Below, piece by piece: positions 1 through 7,318 of a stretch of 41,664 nt of DNA. The DNA comes from a virus. Every line of letters begins with the position of its first letter. Within the stretch, counting starts at the first letter, position 1. The notes beneath the pieces were generated by a model. The model was not told the DNA's origin. It worked only from the letters and a program-made list of their open reading frames with translations, and ran no database searches. Location of the stretch: positions 1-41,664 of the IMG/VR virus record IMGVR_UViG_3300048625_000332. One strand, 5' to 3'. Made by a program: the position numbers and the translations under genes.

Positions 1-310
1 GGTTCAACCCATCTACGGTTGATTTAACCGCTTCTAGAGAGGAACCGCTTAACTGTGCAGCGTGCCCAAGTTCTTGCACCGCCTCAATGCTCACATTCTC
101 TTCATTTGCCCAATCACCTAGGCTATCGATAGCCTCCGCAGTATGAGCAGTGAATATCGCAAGGCTTCCAGCGGCAGCAATAGCAGTCGCCCCAAATGCA
201 ATAGCGGCAGTAGCAGCAGTCTGCAAATGTTTTTCAAAACTAACAAGCTCCTTATCATCAACCTCAAATCCCAAGGCTGCAAAAAAGTCGCCAATGCTTG
301 TACCTTTCAT
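1..310 (-). CDS. Tail tape measure protein, N-terminal fragment
   Basis: Only the first 103 codons are present; the gene runs off the left edge. The start MKGTSIGDFFAALGFEVDD matches the usual opening of contractile-phage tape measure proteins (a 'GDFFxALGFxVDD' pattern). An Ala-rich hydrophobic stretch follows (roughly residues 29-50), then a helical segment. The family sets tail length and threads through the tube. It lies directly after the tail assembly chaperone pair, the canonical place. The ATG overlaps the TAA of the upstream gene by one base (TAATG), which implies translational coupling. The family call rests on the N-terminus and gene order only. Confidence 0.8.
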   Translation of the reverse strand, partial: MKGTSIGDFFAALGFEVDDKELVSFEKHLQTAATAAIAFGATAIAAAGSLAIFTAHTAEAIDSLGDWANEENVSIEAVQELGHAAQLSGSSLEAVKSTVDGLN

Positions 311-513
311 TATTCAAGCCCCTCTACTGACTCATTAAGGGCAGCACGAACAAAACAATCTTTGCCCTCTAATAGCTTCCGCATTCCCACTTCCTTTTCC
401 GGGCCAATGAATTTACCATCATAGTCCACCGCTAACTCATAGAACGATTTGGATATCTCTTGCAACTTTGGGGGCAAGTGTTCATATGAAAAATACTTAA
501 GTATTGGGCTCAT
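310..513 (-). CDS. Acb2/Tad1 hairpin-domain-like small protein (putative anti-CBASS/Thoeris cyclic-nucleotide sponge)
   Basis: A 67-residue protein. Its sequence pattern resembles the Acb2/Tad1 hairpin family: 'FSYEHLPPKLQEISKSF' (residues 8-24) followed by an acidic/proline turn and 'MRKLLEGKDCFVRAAL' (residues 44-59). Family members are small helical oligomers that bind cyclic di- and trinucleotide second messengers and so blunt CBASS or Thoeris signalling. That function is established for the family and inferred here. The gene is packed between the frameshifted tail chaperone (ATGA overlap at 510-513) and the tape measure (TAATG overlap at 310-312), so it would be made late with tail proteins. 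An alternative is a tail-module structural protein that happens to share the motif. Confidence 0.65.
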   Translation of the reverse strand: MSPILKYFSYEHLPPKLQEISKSFYELAVDYDGKFIGPEKEVGMRKLLEGKDCFVRAALNESVEGLE

Positions 514-1078
514 TTTTTCAACTCCTTAAATCTACGTTGATATTCTTCCTCTTCGTCCATTGCTTCATGAAAATCAGCCAAGTCATTTAAACCATAAACA
601 GTTTTCAATTCGTGCAATGTACAAAGAGCGGGTTCACGCATAATAGGGCGCATTATGTACCAGTTGATATTGGCTGATTCGATGATGGGGACGCTGTTTT
701 CCCTCCGAGGTTTAAACCGGAGGGGAGCACGTCCAAAAAATCGGAAAAATTATACCTCAACGCCCCTAGGAATACTGACCACAATTCCTTATTTCTGCCC
801 GTGAAAGTGCTGTTAATTTCTATCCGCTCCCCATTGCAAGACACATAATTAAAAACCGTTTCCATTGTGGTTAACAGCTCATCCGCGTTCATGCGGGATG
901 CTATCAGCCCTATAATGGTTCCACCAACCGCCTCAGCGTTATCACCCTTTTCGGTAAGGGCCTTGAAAAGGGGTTCCCCGATTACCTTTGCAATAGCCAC
1001 CTCAACCTTCAACGCTTCGACGGCGGGTAACATCCCGAAGGAATAAGTACGGTCTTTAATCACCAAGTCCTTAATCAT
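510..1078 (-). CDS. Tail assembly chaperone, long form made by -1 ribosomal frameshift
   Basis: Reading begins in the frame of the short form. At the heptamer TTTAAAC (716-710), in correct X-XXY-YYZ phase, a -1 shift enters a frame open to the TGA at 512-510. The product is about 189 residues, 123 before the slip and 66 after. The added tail contains 'WYIMRPIMREP', 'LHELKTVYGLNDLADFHEAM' and an acidic/basic end (DEEEE, KELKK), typical of chaperone extensions that contact the tape measure. The -1 frame has no start of its own at the expected place. Paired G and GT forms made by frameshifting are conserved in long-tailed phages. The heptamer and open frame are seen; the frameshift itself is inferred. 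Confidence 0.8.
653..1078 (-). CDS. Tail assembly chaperone, short form
   Basis: A 141-residue protein ending at TAA 655-653, made when ribosomes do not slip at 716-710. I chose the ATG at 1078 because it follows a GGTGAG ribosome binding site and overlaps the end of the upstream gene as TATGATTAA. A longer reading from a TTG at 1099 is possible but less likely. The middle is helical with 'VGGTIIGLIASRMNADELL', as in Mu-type tail assembly chaperones that coat the tape measure before tube polymerisation. Position between tube and tape measure supports the role. Confidence 0.75.
   Translation of the reverse strand: MIKDLVIKDRTYSFGMLPAVEALKVEVAIAKVIGEPLFKALTEKGDNAEAVGGTIIGLIASRMNADELLTTMETVFNYVSCNGERIEINSTFTGRNKELWSVFLGALRYNFSDFLDVLPSGLNLGGKTASPSSNQPISTGT
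710..716 (-). other. Programmed -1 frameshift slippery heptamer TTTAAAC
   Basis: On the minus strand the zero-frame codons are GGT-TTA-AAC, so the heptamer T-TTA-AAC is in the exact phase needed for simultaneous P- and A-site slippage. The zero frame stops 55 bases downstream, at 653-655, while the -1 frame stays open for 66 codons. A GC-rich stretch immediately 3' (CTCGGAGGG) could form a stimulating structure; no fold was computed. Confidence 0.85.
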
Positions 1079-1298
1079 ACTCACCGCCCTCAGAAACAAC
1101 TTCTTCGGCTATGATTCCGGTCAAAGCAGATTCAGACCAGAACTCTTCGACCCCAATGCCAGCGGCATTTTGATATCGTACAAGGTACTTATTTTCATTT
1201 TCACTTGAATTAAGCCTTGCGACAATATGCCCCTGTTCCCCGCTGCAATCAATCTCAACCAGTTCCAATAATTCAAATACAAACATATCCCCAATCAT
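1071..1298 (-). CDS. Small tail-module protein, SH3-like pattern
   Basis: A 75-residue protein between the tube gene and the tail chaperone. Its central part alternates hydrophobic residues ('GHIVARLNSSENENKYLVRYQ') and ends with 'FWSESAL', a pattern of a small beta-barrel with an E/W/S-rich last strand. I cannot assign a family. It follows the tube stop by four bases and overlaps the chaperone start by eight, so it belongs to the tail operon. A second ATG at residue 5 is a possible alternative start but has poorer spacing to a ribosome binding site. Confidence 0.6.
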   Translation of the reverse strand: MIGDMFVFELLELVEIDCSGEQGHIVARLNSSENENKYLVRYQNAAGIGVEEFWSESALTGIIAEEVVSEGGEYD

Positions 1299-1302
1299 AT
1301 CT

Positions 1303-1752
1303 CTATCCTATAAATGAACCCAATAATCCCGGGTCACCTGCAAGCAAGTCCAACCTCTCAACAACAAATTGCCATTCTGTAACCTGGCCATTTGCCCCCC
1401 TTGTCATATCAGCAGGTTTTTTAATGTAACCCAACGAACCCGCGCCCACATCATTCCTATACGTATCTTGGAATAAAATTTGAATAGCCTTAAACCGTAC
1501 ACCCCGCCCTTCTTGCAAGTTAAGCAACTTGGTCAAGTATTTGTTGGATGGGGATACTTGGTTAAGTTTAATGGCAATTTCACCAGAAAAGTCAGCGGAC
1601 AGACTAACCATCATATTCCCATCCGCACCCACTTTGTCAGATGCAGAATCGTTTCGACGTTTCATATCAATAACGTCATCCCCGTCTGCAAACCCTGTTA
1701 TTTCCACCCCGTTGATTAATAGGACGGTATTTAGAAAGCTATACGTTCTCAT
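1303..1752 (-). CDS. Tail tube protein (DUF3277-like)
   Basis: A 149-residue protein with the features of DUF3277 tube proteins: start MRTYSFLNTVLLINGVEITGF, a 'GADGNMMVSLSADFSGEIAIKL' core and 'LLNLQEGRGVRF'. In this family the protein stacks as hexameric rings that form the inner tube inside the sheath. It is encoded immediately downstream of the sheath gene with a 10-base gap, as is normal in myoviruses. Length fits the family. No anomalies seen. Confidence 0.85.
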   Translation of the reverse strand: MRTYSFLNTVLLINGVEITGFADGDDVIDMKRRNDSASDKVGADGNMMVSLSADFSGEIAIKLNQVSPSNKYLTKLLNLQEGRGVRFKAIQILFQDTYRNDVGAGSLGYIKKPADMTRGANGQVTEWQFVVERLDLLAGDPGLLGSFIG

Positions 1753-1762
1753 TGGTTACTCC

Positions 1763-3235
1763 TTAGCGTTCAAAAGTGATGGTGACGTCTACGAAATGAA
1801 TTGCGCCAGCACCTTTGCAGATTGCCTGAATCGGGGGAGCTTTTCTTGCTTGCCTATCCGATTGGTTCTGGTCTCGAACTGGTTGAGCATACACATAGAA
1901 ACCCTTTGGCAAGTAATCCCCAGATTTCACTTCCCCTAAGTCCGAACCGTTCCATTGCCCTTCTGCAAGCAACCCATTCCGGACGCCTTCCCTTAATGCG
2001 GATTCAACTTGGGAGACAATAGCTGCAACCCCTTTGTCCGTCTGCGGCACTTTGGTTGTACGAGTAAGCAGGTATCCGAACACATTTGTCTCAACTGCGT
2101 TCTGTAACCAATCCAGACCGTGACGTTCATCAAAGAACTGCCCGCTTGCCATCCAACCCTCTGCCATCATTACAGAATCACCGAACGTGGTGTAATAATT
2201 TCCATTTTTAGCCACAATTGCCAATCGTTGGGTTTCTGTGAGGTTGGATGGGGTTGTGCCGGGTAATTGTTTGAACTTTAATGTCAGGGTGGAATTTTCC
2301 TCGTTAAAGTTGACCGTGAATCCCCTGGCAAACGCACTAACAATCATATAATCATCATTGTCATCCCATATCCAGAAAGTACGGTTGTACAGGAACGATT
2401 TCATAACCGAACCAATATCCACACTCACAGCCGGGTCAAGAACGTTAGATGCCTTGGTAGTGAAACCAAATATCTTGACCCTTGCTTCTGCCCAAGCCGC
2501 GGCATCCTTCAAGTTCTGTTCGGTTAATTCCTTAGTGAAGGTCATGCCATACCAAGCTTGGCTGATGTCTTGCAGCTTGTCCAATGTTGTGGATATAGTT
2601 TCCAGGGCGGAACCCGCTGTAACCACACCTAGACCCGCAGCAGTAATTCCCAACAATGCACCAATATCAACCGGGGAGCCAGCACCCGTTGGAGCTGTTG
2701 CGTAAGCGACTGTAGATGTCGCACCCGTTGTCCCGGAACGAATAATAAAACGAGTTCCGTCAAATATACAGGTGGCGGATGCTGCCACGACTTGCAACCG
2801 GGTCTGAATTAATGCAGCCACCGCGTTAAAGTTTGCAGCACCACTCAAGTTGATTGTAGTCACCTGCTTATTAGCACCGTCAATGAAAATATCAAATCCG
2901 CCGTTTGTGATAGCAGTATAATTCGTTAGTGTTTTATCGTACCCAACAGAACCAAGCAATTCCCCCGGGACAGCTACATCAAAACGCCTACTAATCATTA
3001 ACGTGATGGGGCGTGGCGATTGACTAAAATAAACCTGAGCTGCTTTATATTCTTCATCCGTGGATTGGAAATCTACCGCCACCCCTGTCATGTCTGAATA
3101 GGAACGGATACGGTTACCGATTGGTAGCCTAGCACTATTCCCAATTATGTTCAGAATCCCGAACCCCTTTCTCTGTGGAAAAGTTGCGGAGGATAGAATT
3201 TGAACATTCACCACCTTATTTATTGCAATGGACAT
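1763..3235 (-). CDS. Tail sheath protein (DUF3383-like)
   Basis: A 490-residue protein with the DUF3383 sheath signature: N-terminus MSIAINKVVNVQI, then 'FGILNIIGNS', 'YKAAQVYFSQSPRP' and a central Ala/Gly/Thr-rich domain (about residues 125-210) that is the variable outer insertion in such sheaths. The C-terminal part carries 'RAPPIQAICKGAGAIHFVDVTITFER'-type conserved strands (shown in part; residues about 465-490). The sheath contracts to drive the tube through the envelope, which is the main evidence for a contractile tail. ATG at 3235 follows a GGAGG ribosome binding site. Confidence 0.92.
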   Translation of the reverse strand: MSIAINKVVNVQILSSATFPQRKGFGILNIIGNSARLPIGNRIRSYSDMTGVAVDFQSTDEEYKAAQVYFSQSPRPITLMISRRFDVAVPGELLGSVGYDKTLTNYTAITNGGFDIFIDGANKQVTTINLSGAANFNAVAALIQTRLQVVAASATCIFDGTRFIIRSGTTGATSTVAYATAPTGAGSPVDIGALLGITAAGLGVVTAGSALETISTTLDKLQDISQAWYGMTFTKELTEQNLKDAAAWAEARVKIFGFTTKASNVLDPAVSVDIGSVMKSFLYNRTFWIWDDNDDYMIVSAFARGFTVNFNEENSTLTLKFKQLPGTTPSNLTETQRLAIVAKNGNYYTTFGDSVMMAEGWMASGQFFDERHGLDWLQNAVETNVFGYLLTRTTKVPQTDKGVAAIVSQVESALREGVRNGLLAEGQWNGSDLGEVKSGDYLPKGFYVYAQPVRDQNQSDRQARKAPPIQAICKGAGAIHFVDVTITFER

Positions 3236-3249
3236 AACGCCCTCCTAGG

Positions 3250-3774
3250 TTAAGGTTCAAAAACACTGGTCACAGTGTTTGAACTCTCGGTTGAAATACT
3301 TAGAGGGAATTCCCCATAAGTGTCTATTATATTTGTTTCTTTGGAAATAATGCTAATGGAAAGGTCGATTTGAGCCCGTTCCTCCCACAATGTATTCGGA
3401 ACCGCACTCAATACCCTGACGGCGGATTTACTAAGCAACCCCAACCCGTTAAGAGCGAACTTTTCATAAGCAGAATTCAATTGTAGTTTTGCCCGTAACC
3501 GTTCCGCAAAGGTTAAAGCCCCTGTCCTAAAAAATTGTACGGATACAGTCATGACCCGGAATCCTTGACCCGTTTCTGTAACAGTCAAAGCAGGTGCATC
3601 CTTTATATTTACATCGTCCCATCCAATCCCATCAATCGATGCAATTAACACAGTGACGAACGGTTCATCCCCGGTTGGTTGATTGGTATTAGCAGGCATT
3701 ACTTGATGTTCAAGCAATCCCAATTCCGTGCGGATAATATTGCGTATTATCGTGTTAATTTGATTCAATGTCAT
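3250..3774 (-). CDS. Tail terminator / neck protein (gp12-like terminator family)
   Basis: A 174-residue protein resembling the 'phage neck terminator gp12-like' family: start MTLNQINTIIRNIIR, then a 'PFVTVLIASIDGIGWDDV' strand, 'FRVMTVSVQFFRTGALTFAERL' and 'WEERAQIDLSISI'. Such proteins cap the tail and join it to the head connector. The gene lies directly upstream of the sheath and overlaps the preceding connector gene by ATGA at 3771-3774. The family call is from pattern and position. Confidence 0.75.
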   Translation of the reverse strand: MTLNQINTIIRNIIRTELGLLEHQVMPANTNQPTGDEPFVTVLIASIDGIGWDDVNIKDAPALTVTETGQGFRVMTVSVQFFRTGALTFAERLRAKLQLNSAYEKFALNGLGLLSKSAVRVLSAVPNTLWEERAQIDLSISIISKETNIIDTYGEFPLSISTESSNTVTSVFEP

Positions 3775-4133
3775 GCTTCACTCGCTATAACAAACCAATA
3801 TCCATAATCTTCATAATGCTTAGCAAATACCACCCGGTAATGAATACCATGCCAGATAATCTGGTCTGACTCAATAGCACCGCCATTCCCAATTAAAATT
3901 TCTTGACCACAATAGCATTTAATAAACTTACCATCGCGTTCGCCTTCCGGTAAGAACTCCAACAGGTCATTATTGCTTGCGGGTTGTATTGCACCCACCC
4001 GAGCCAATAAAGTAGGAGTCCCTCTTGTATAAGCACCCTCCACAGTGAAAGACCCTGCAAACCTTTCAATCTGGAAACTAATAGCGAATAATGGGTCTAG
4101 CACCACTTCCGCAACATTAACCAATCCGCTCAT
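3771..4133 (-). CDS. Head-tail connector / stopper-like protein
   Basis: A 120-residue mostly beta protein ('YTRGTPTLLARVGAIQPASNNDLLEFLPEGERDG', residues about 34-67, quoted in part as conserved blocks). It ends with 'WHGIHYRVVFAKHYEDYGYW'. The 'rG...a.vqPa....l..lpeGeR' and '...i.w.g..Y.V' pattern is that of head-closure stoppers. It overlaps both neighbours by ATGA. Function is inferred from pattern and order. Confidence 0.6.
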   Translation of the reverse strand: MSGLVNVAEVVLDPLFAISFQIERFAGSFTVEGAYTRGTPTLLARVGAIQPASNNDLLEFLPEGERDGKFIKCYCGQEILIGNGGAIESDQIIWHGIHYRVVFAKHYEDYGYWFVIASEA

Positions 4134-4240
4134 AAAGTGATGACCCCATACTCAAACAATAACACAATCCCTGTCCCAATCATTACCACAATCCCAACTA
4201 TTAGAAACAGGATATGGAAAAAATATCCTTTACCGCTCAT
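4130..4240 (-). CDS. 36-residue single-pass membrane miniprotein
   Basis: A short gene joined to both neighbours by ATGA overlaps (4237-4240 and 4130-4133). It encodes 36 residues: a short polar start (MSGKGYFF), one hydrophobic span of about 22 residues (ILFLIVGIVVMIGTGIVLL) and a short tail. Perfect coupling on both sides and a clean transmembrane segment argue that it is real. I do not recognise it. Membrane proteins are unusual between neck genes. It could modulate lysis or superinfection, or be a leftover. Confidence 0.6.
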   Translation of the reverse strand: MSGKGYFFHILFLIVGIVVMIGTGIVLLFEYGVITL

Positions 4241-4716
4241 TCCCTCTCCCCTATTTCCCACATTACAGATTGGCGCATTTGCCCGGTATCTATCAACGGT
4301 TTGGTGCTCTTTTTCTTTCTAATTGTAGCAGCTTTCAACGGGGCAAACTGTCCATCAACAATATACTGCTGAACCTGTCCTTGAGCCATTACCCCCAATT
4401 GCCCAAGAGCTGTTTTAAAATCCGTTGAACCTTGAACAATCTTAAACAGATTAATTTTATTTAATCTTATCTGTTCAGGTCTACCCTTGACAATACTCAC
4501 CTTTAAAAAAGGCCGCTCAGGTATACCAGCACTAGGCGCACCGTACTCATGCACCGCTGCAATAAAGGCAACAGAATTCCCGTCGGGCATGTGGTTAATG
4601 CTATCAGGGAACCCAACTTTAACAACCTTGTTAGATTTCTCAAGTCTTTTCTTTAAAGCAGCTATTTTCGCGCTCACTGTATTTTTAGTCACCCTAAAGG
4701 ATACACTAGCACCCAT
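4237..4716 (-). CDS. HK97 gp10-like / virion morphogenesis neck protein
   Basis: A 159-residue protein with a Lys-rich helical N-terminus and then 'VKVGFPD', 'VAFIAAVHEYGAP', 'IPERPFLK' and near the end 'PLIDTGQMRQSVMWEI'. The 'HEYGAP...IPERPFLR' and 'PLIDTGQLRxSI' blocks are diagnostic of the HK97-gp10/Mu gpG-type neck proteins that join head and tail. TAATG overlap with the upstream gene and ATGA overlap with the membrane miniprotein downstream place it in one translational run. Confidence 0.8.
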   Translation of the reverse strand: MGASVSFRVTKNTVSAKIAALKKRLEKSNKVVKVGFPDSINHMPDGNSVAFIAAVHEYGAPSAGIPERPFLKVSIVKGRPEQIRLNKINLFKIVQGSTDFKTALGQLGVMAQGQVQQYIVDGQFAPLKAATIRKKKSTKPLIDTGQMRQSVMWEIGERE

Positions 4717-5114
4717 TAGACCGCCACCGCACCTATACCAACCATCCTCAATAGACGCAAGTATTCTTGCCCGTAGATGGTTTTAAAAAAGGGGCTGTCT
4801 TTCTGAGATTTACCATCCCCAGCCCCGGAAGCCTCACCACGAGTTACGCTTACATCCCCGACCTTTTTTGTTGTCCAAGATTGGGAATTAGCAATAGCTG
4901 ACCCACCTGCAAACCCGGAGGAAGCATCCCCCAACGCGATGGAGTTAGCTATTGCCAAATTATGTGCGACGTAATTAGCAACCCCTATCGAATACCACTC
5001 ACCCCACCTGCACACATCAAAAGCAGGCACAGAATCATCAATAAATAACTGAATCCGTGCATCCAATTCCGATGTGAATTCTGGGAAGCGAGTTTTAAAT
5101 TCTACAGGGGTCAT
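4716..5114 (-). CDS. DUF4054-like head-tail adaptor
   Basis: A 132-residue protein starting MTPVEFKTRFPEFT, with 'WGEWYSIGVANYVAHNLAIA' and 'FFKTIYGQEYLRLLR'. These match DUF4054 adaptor proteins (F-x-x-R-F-P-E-F start, A-H-x-L-A motif, T-x-Y-G-x-x-Y/F end). The family forms the first ring below the portal. Position between capsid genes and the gp10-like neck gene fits. Confidence 0.8.
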   Translation of the reverse strand: MTPVEFKTRFPEFTSELDARIQLFIDDSVPAFDVCRWGEWYSIGVANYVAHNLAIANSIALGDASSGFAGGSAIANSQSWTTKKVGDVSVTRGEASGAGDGKSQKDSPFFKTIYGQEYLRLLRMVGIGAVAV

Positions 5115-5116
5115 GG

Positions 5117-5407
5117 TTACTTACCTTTAGCAGCGGGAGTAACTGGTTCAGCGGTTGCTGGTTCAGCGGTTGCTGGTTCAGCGGTTGCTGGTTCAGCACC
5201 GACCTCAAGCATTTTTTCATTGAACCAATATAAGACAACTTTGTTATCCTTTACTGTTTCCAAATCTTCTTGAGGTATATCCAAAGCCCCTTGGATAAGA
5301 ACCTTATTTCCTTCCACGTCTTTACCTTCTACCGCCATCGGGATTGCATAATTATTCCCGTTAGCGGAGATGGTAATTTCACGCTCCGAATTATTTAGAA
5401 TCCTCAT
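5117..5407 (-). CDS. Small protein with Ala-Glu-Pro tandem repeats
   Basis: A 96-residue protein. The first 65 residues look like a small beta domain (start MRILNNSEREITISANGNNY). The end is a run of five-residue units of the type TAEPA before a Lys-rich finish (AAKGK). It overlaps the upstream gene by ATGA at 5404-5407. No family recognised. The repeat is probably a flexible linker or tail. Location among connector genes suggests a minor virion protein. Confidence 0.65.
   Translation of the reverse strand: MRILNNSEREITISANGNNYAIPMAVEGKDVEGNKVLIQGALDIPQEDLETVKDNKVVLYWFNEKMLEVGAEPATAEPATAEPATAEPVTPAAKGK
5145..5197 (-). repeat. 15-bp tandem repeat, about 3.5 copies, coding
   Basis: The 15-base unit ggttcagcggttgct (plus-strand sense) occurs three times head to tail from 5145 and continues for eight bases of a fourth copy. 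On the coding strand each unit encodes five residues of the Ala/Thr/Glu/Pro tail of the gene at 5117-5407. Copies are identical, so this is a recent or slippage-prone expansion. Confidence 0.9.
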
Positions 5408-5769
5408 ACAACATCCTCCACAATAACGGCACCATCATTAATCAAGGACAGGGTGAAGAATTCCAGCTCCGCAGCTTGCGCCCGCATTTCCGCTTCCTCA
5501 AGCTGAGCTTCTGAAACATCCTGACCACCCTGCAATTTTACCAACGCCTCTTGAGCATCCCGCAATTCAGCCTTGGAAGACTCGCCTCTAGAATCCCATA
5601 ACGAGGACAATTCACCACCGACCGCATCTTCTACCACCAATAAGCCGGGGGCTGCTACAATTTTCCCCTCCTCATTGTGGGCTTCTGTAGCCGGGGGAAT
5701 TGTAACCACATTACCGTCCGCAAGAACGAAGCGAACTTCTTGCGGCAATCTATTTTTCAACAGTTTCAT
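5404..5769 (-). CDS. Small virion-module protein, unknown
   Basis: A 121-residue protein from the ATG at 5769, chosen because the major capsid gene ends at 5771 and a longer reading would overlap it. It has a basic start (MKLLKNRLPQEVRF), a beta-like first half ('VLADGNVVTIPPATEAHNEEG') and an acidic helical second half ('EAQLEEAEMRAQAAELEFF'). It has no family I can name. Placement right after the capsid gene suggests a minor capsid or connector accessory. Confidence 0.6.
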   Translation of the reverse strand: MKLLKNRLPQEVRFVLADGNVVTIPPATEAHNEEGKIVAAPGLLVVEDAVGGELSSLWDSRGESSKAELRDAQEALVKLQGGQDVSEAQLEEAEMRAQAAELEFFTLSLINDGAVIVEDVV

Positions 5770-5770
5770 C

Positions 5771-6826
5771 TTAGATACCATCCATGTAGTAAGCTGATTT
5801 AGGGTAGCGGAATTCCACGCCCGAATATTTATATTCGCCCGGAACTTCCACCGATAATCCCACCGCTTGCGGAGCAAGGAAACGCAATGGGAGAGGGATG
5901 TGCATAATCAAACGGCGAGGGTTTTTCACATACCCAATCATCCGCCTTGTTGAACCAGCGCCAGCCGTATCCAAACCATAACCAGGCATGAAATTCAAAT
6001 CGATTCCATTCTGGGTCTTGGCAATATTATTTTCCTTGACCCAATTCAGAATCGTTTTTCCGCCAGCATAGTTAGGGTCAACCGGAGTAATTGCAATGTA
6101 AGCAAAAGCACCCGGGGCCATAACCACATCAGTTGGGAAATCGTTGAATGCGGTATTAGTCCAAATATTCATAATCATGGTGTTGATATCACCAAGAATC
6201 TGAGTTGGAGTTTTTGGGCCAGTTTGCCAAGCGCCGACCGGGGCGTTACCCTGCGGCACGGTTGCGTTATTAAACAGGCCAGTGACGTTGGAAGAAGCCT
6301 CACCAGTGAGAGCCACGTCATTCATATGGCGCTTGTAGCCTTCAATAGCAGCTTCCAGACGAGTTGTGTTCAACGGTTTACGCAAGAACGCGGAACGGCG
6401 GAGTTCTTCAGCTGTATAGTCATACCCGATGTTACCATACATAACCGGGAACGATTTATCAGCATAAGCAACTTCCACCAAGTTAACATCTTTACCCTTG
6501 CCGGAGGTACGTTTACCCCTGCCCGCATAGTCAAAAATTTCATAGCGGATGGTATCAGCCCACTCGCCAGCAGAATAACTAATTGGGAGCAATTGCTCAT
6601 ACTGCATTGGTTGATACATTCTTTCGAAAGTCTCTTGCTCAGTGTAGGCAAGCTGACTAACCAGAAATGCCAATGCTTCCTGAGCGTCCCGCGCAGCAAA
6701 CTGGTCACCACTCGCATCCAAACCCCTTCGAAATTGGTCTGAACAGGCGTTAAAAGCACCGTGACGATAAGCATCAACAGTAACTAATTCCCCATCCGCA
6801 ACCCTTACTTGAATAACTTTACTCAT
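5771..6826 (-). CDS. Major capsid protein (DUF2184-like)
   Basis: A 351-residue protein with the DUF2184 capsid pattern: 'AFLVSQLAYTEQETFERMY', 'YEQLLPISYSAGEWADTIRYE', a glycine-rich E-loop region 'YAGRGKRTSGKGKDVNLVEV', and a C-terminal 'GYVKNPRRLIMHIPLPLRFLAPQ'. These proteins have an HK97-type fold and assemble the icosahedral shell. It lies between the cement protein and the connectors as expected. Start ATG at 6826 follows a GGAGG site. Confidence 0.88.
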   Translation of the reverse strand: MSKVIQVRVADGELVTVDAYRHGAFNACSDQFRRGLDASGDQFAARDAQEALAFLVSQLAYTEQETFERMYQPMQYEQLLPISYSAGEWADTIRYEIFDYAGRGKRTSGKGKDVNLVEVAYADKSFPVMYGNIGYDYTAEELRRSAFLRKPLNTTRLEAAIEGYKRHMNDVALTGEASSNVTGLFNNATVPQGNAPVGAWQTGPKTPTQILGDINTMIMNIWTNTAFNDFPTDVVMAPGAFAYIAITPVDPNYAGGKTILNWVKENNIAKTQNGIDLNFMPGYGLDTAGAGSTRRMIGYVKNPRRLIMHIPLPLRFLAPQAVGLSVEVPGEYKYSGVEFRYPKSAYYMDGI

Positions 6827-6835
6827 TGTTCCTCC

Positions 6836-7318
6836 TTAACCTGAAATTCGAACAATGCCAACGGAGCCAGCAGTTGTTGTCGTTTCCCATTTAGCGTTCG
6901 GCAATGCCACCCGACCCGCGCCCGCTGCACCACCTGTGACCCCGCCCAATCTACCACCTTGGGCGGTAATGGAGAGGACTTGGTCATCCCGGGTAACGTT
7001 CTCGAATGGGATTGCGTAAATGTAACCTTCCCGGCAGATAGGAACTGAATCATACCTGGCGTATGTTACATTGTTTGACGAATCCGCTGGCCGAATGGCA
7101 TGGCGTACAGACACACCAATCAGCTTATCACCATCCGCAGATGGTGGCTTACAAGTATCGTCCGCAGCACCACGGGCCACCGCATTACCGTAATCAATGA
7201 CGGTTGCGGATTCGTTGGTTTTGGATTCGATGGTGTTTGGGTGCATGTTGACAATCTGCCCCGCATAACCAACCTCCCTTAATTTTCCACCATAAGTGGA
7301 CAAGTCTGGTTTCGCCAT
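6836..7318 (-). CDS. Capsid cement / decoration protein (Gp24-like)
   Basis: A 160-residue protein, mostly beta, with 'EVGYAGQIVNMHPNTIESKTNE' and 'AVARGAADDTCKPPSADGDKLIGVSVR', the pattern of 'structural cement protein Gp24' family members that lie just upstream of DUF2184 capsids. Such proteins stabilise the expanded shell. A glycine-rich loop (GGRLGGVTGGAAGAG) precedes the last strands. The ATG overlaps the upstream TAA as TAATG at 7318. Confidence 0.75.
   Translation of the reverse strand: MAKPDLSTYGGKLREVGYAGQIVNMHPNTIESKTNESATVIDYGNAVARGAADDTCKPPSADGDKLIGVSVRHAIRPADSSNNVTYARYDSVPICREGYIYAIPFENVTRDDQVLSITAQGGRLGGVTGGAAGAGRVALPNAKWETTTTAGSVGIVRISG

Noticed and set aside
6224-6742. 172-codon plus-strand frame opposite the capsid gene
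   Set aside because: No motif or start signals; the capsid gene on the other strand is well supported.
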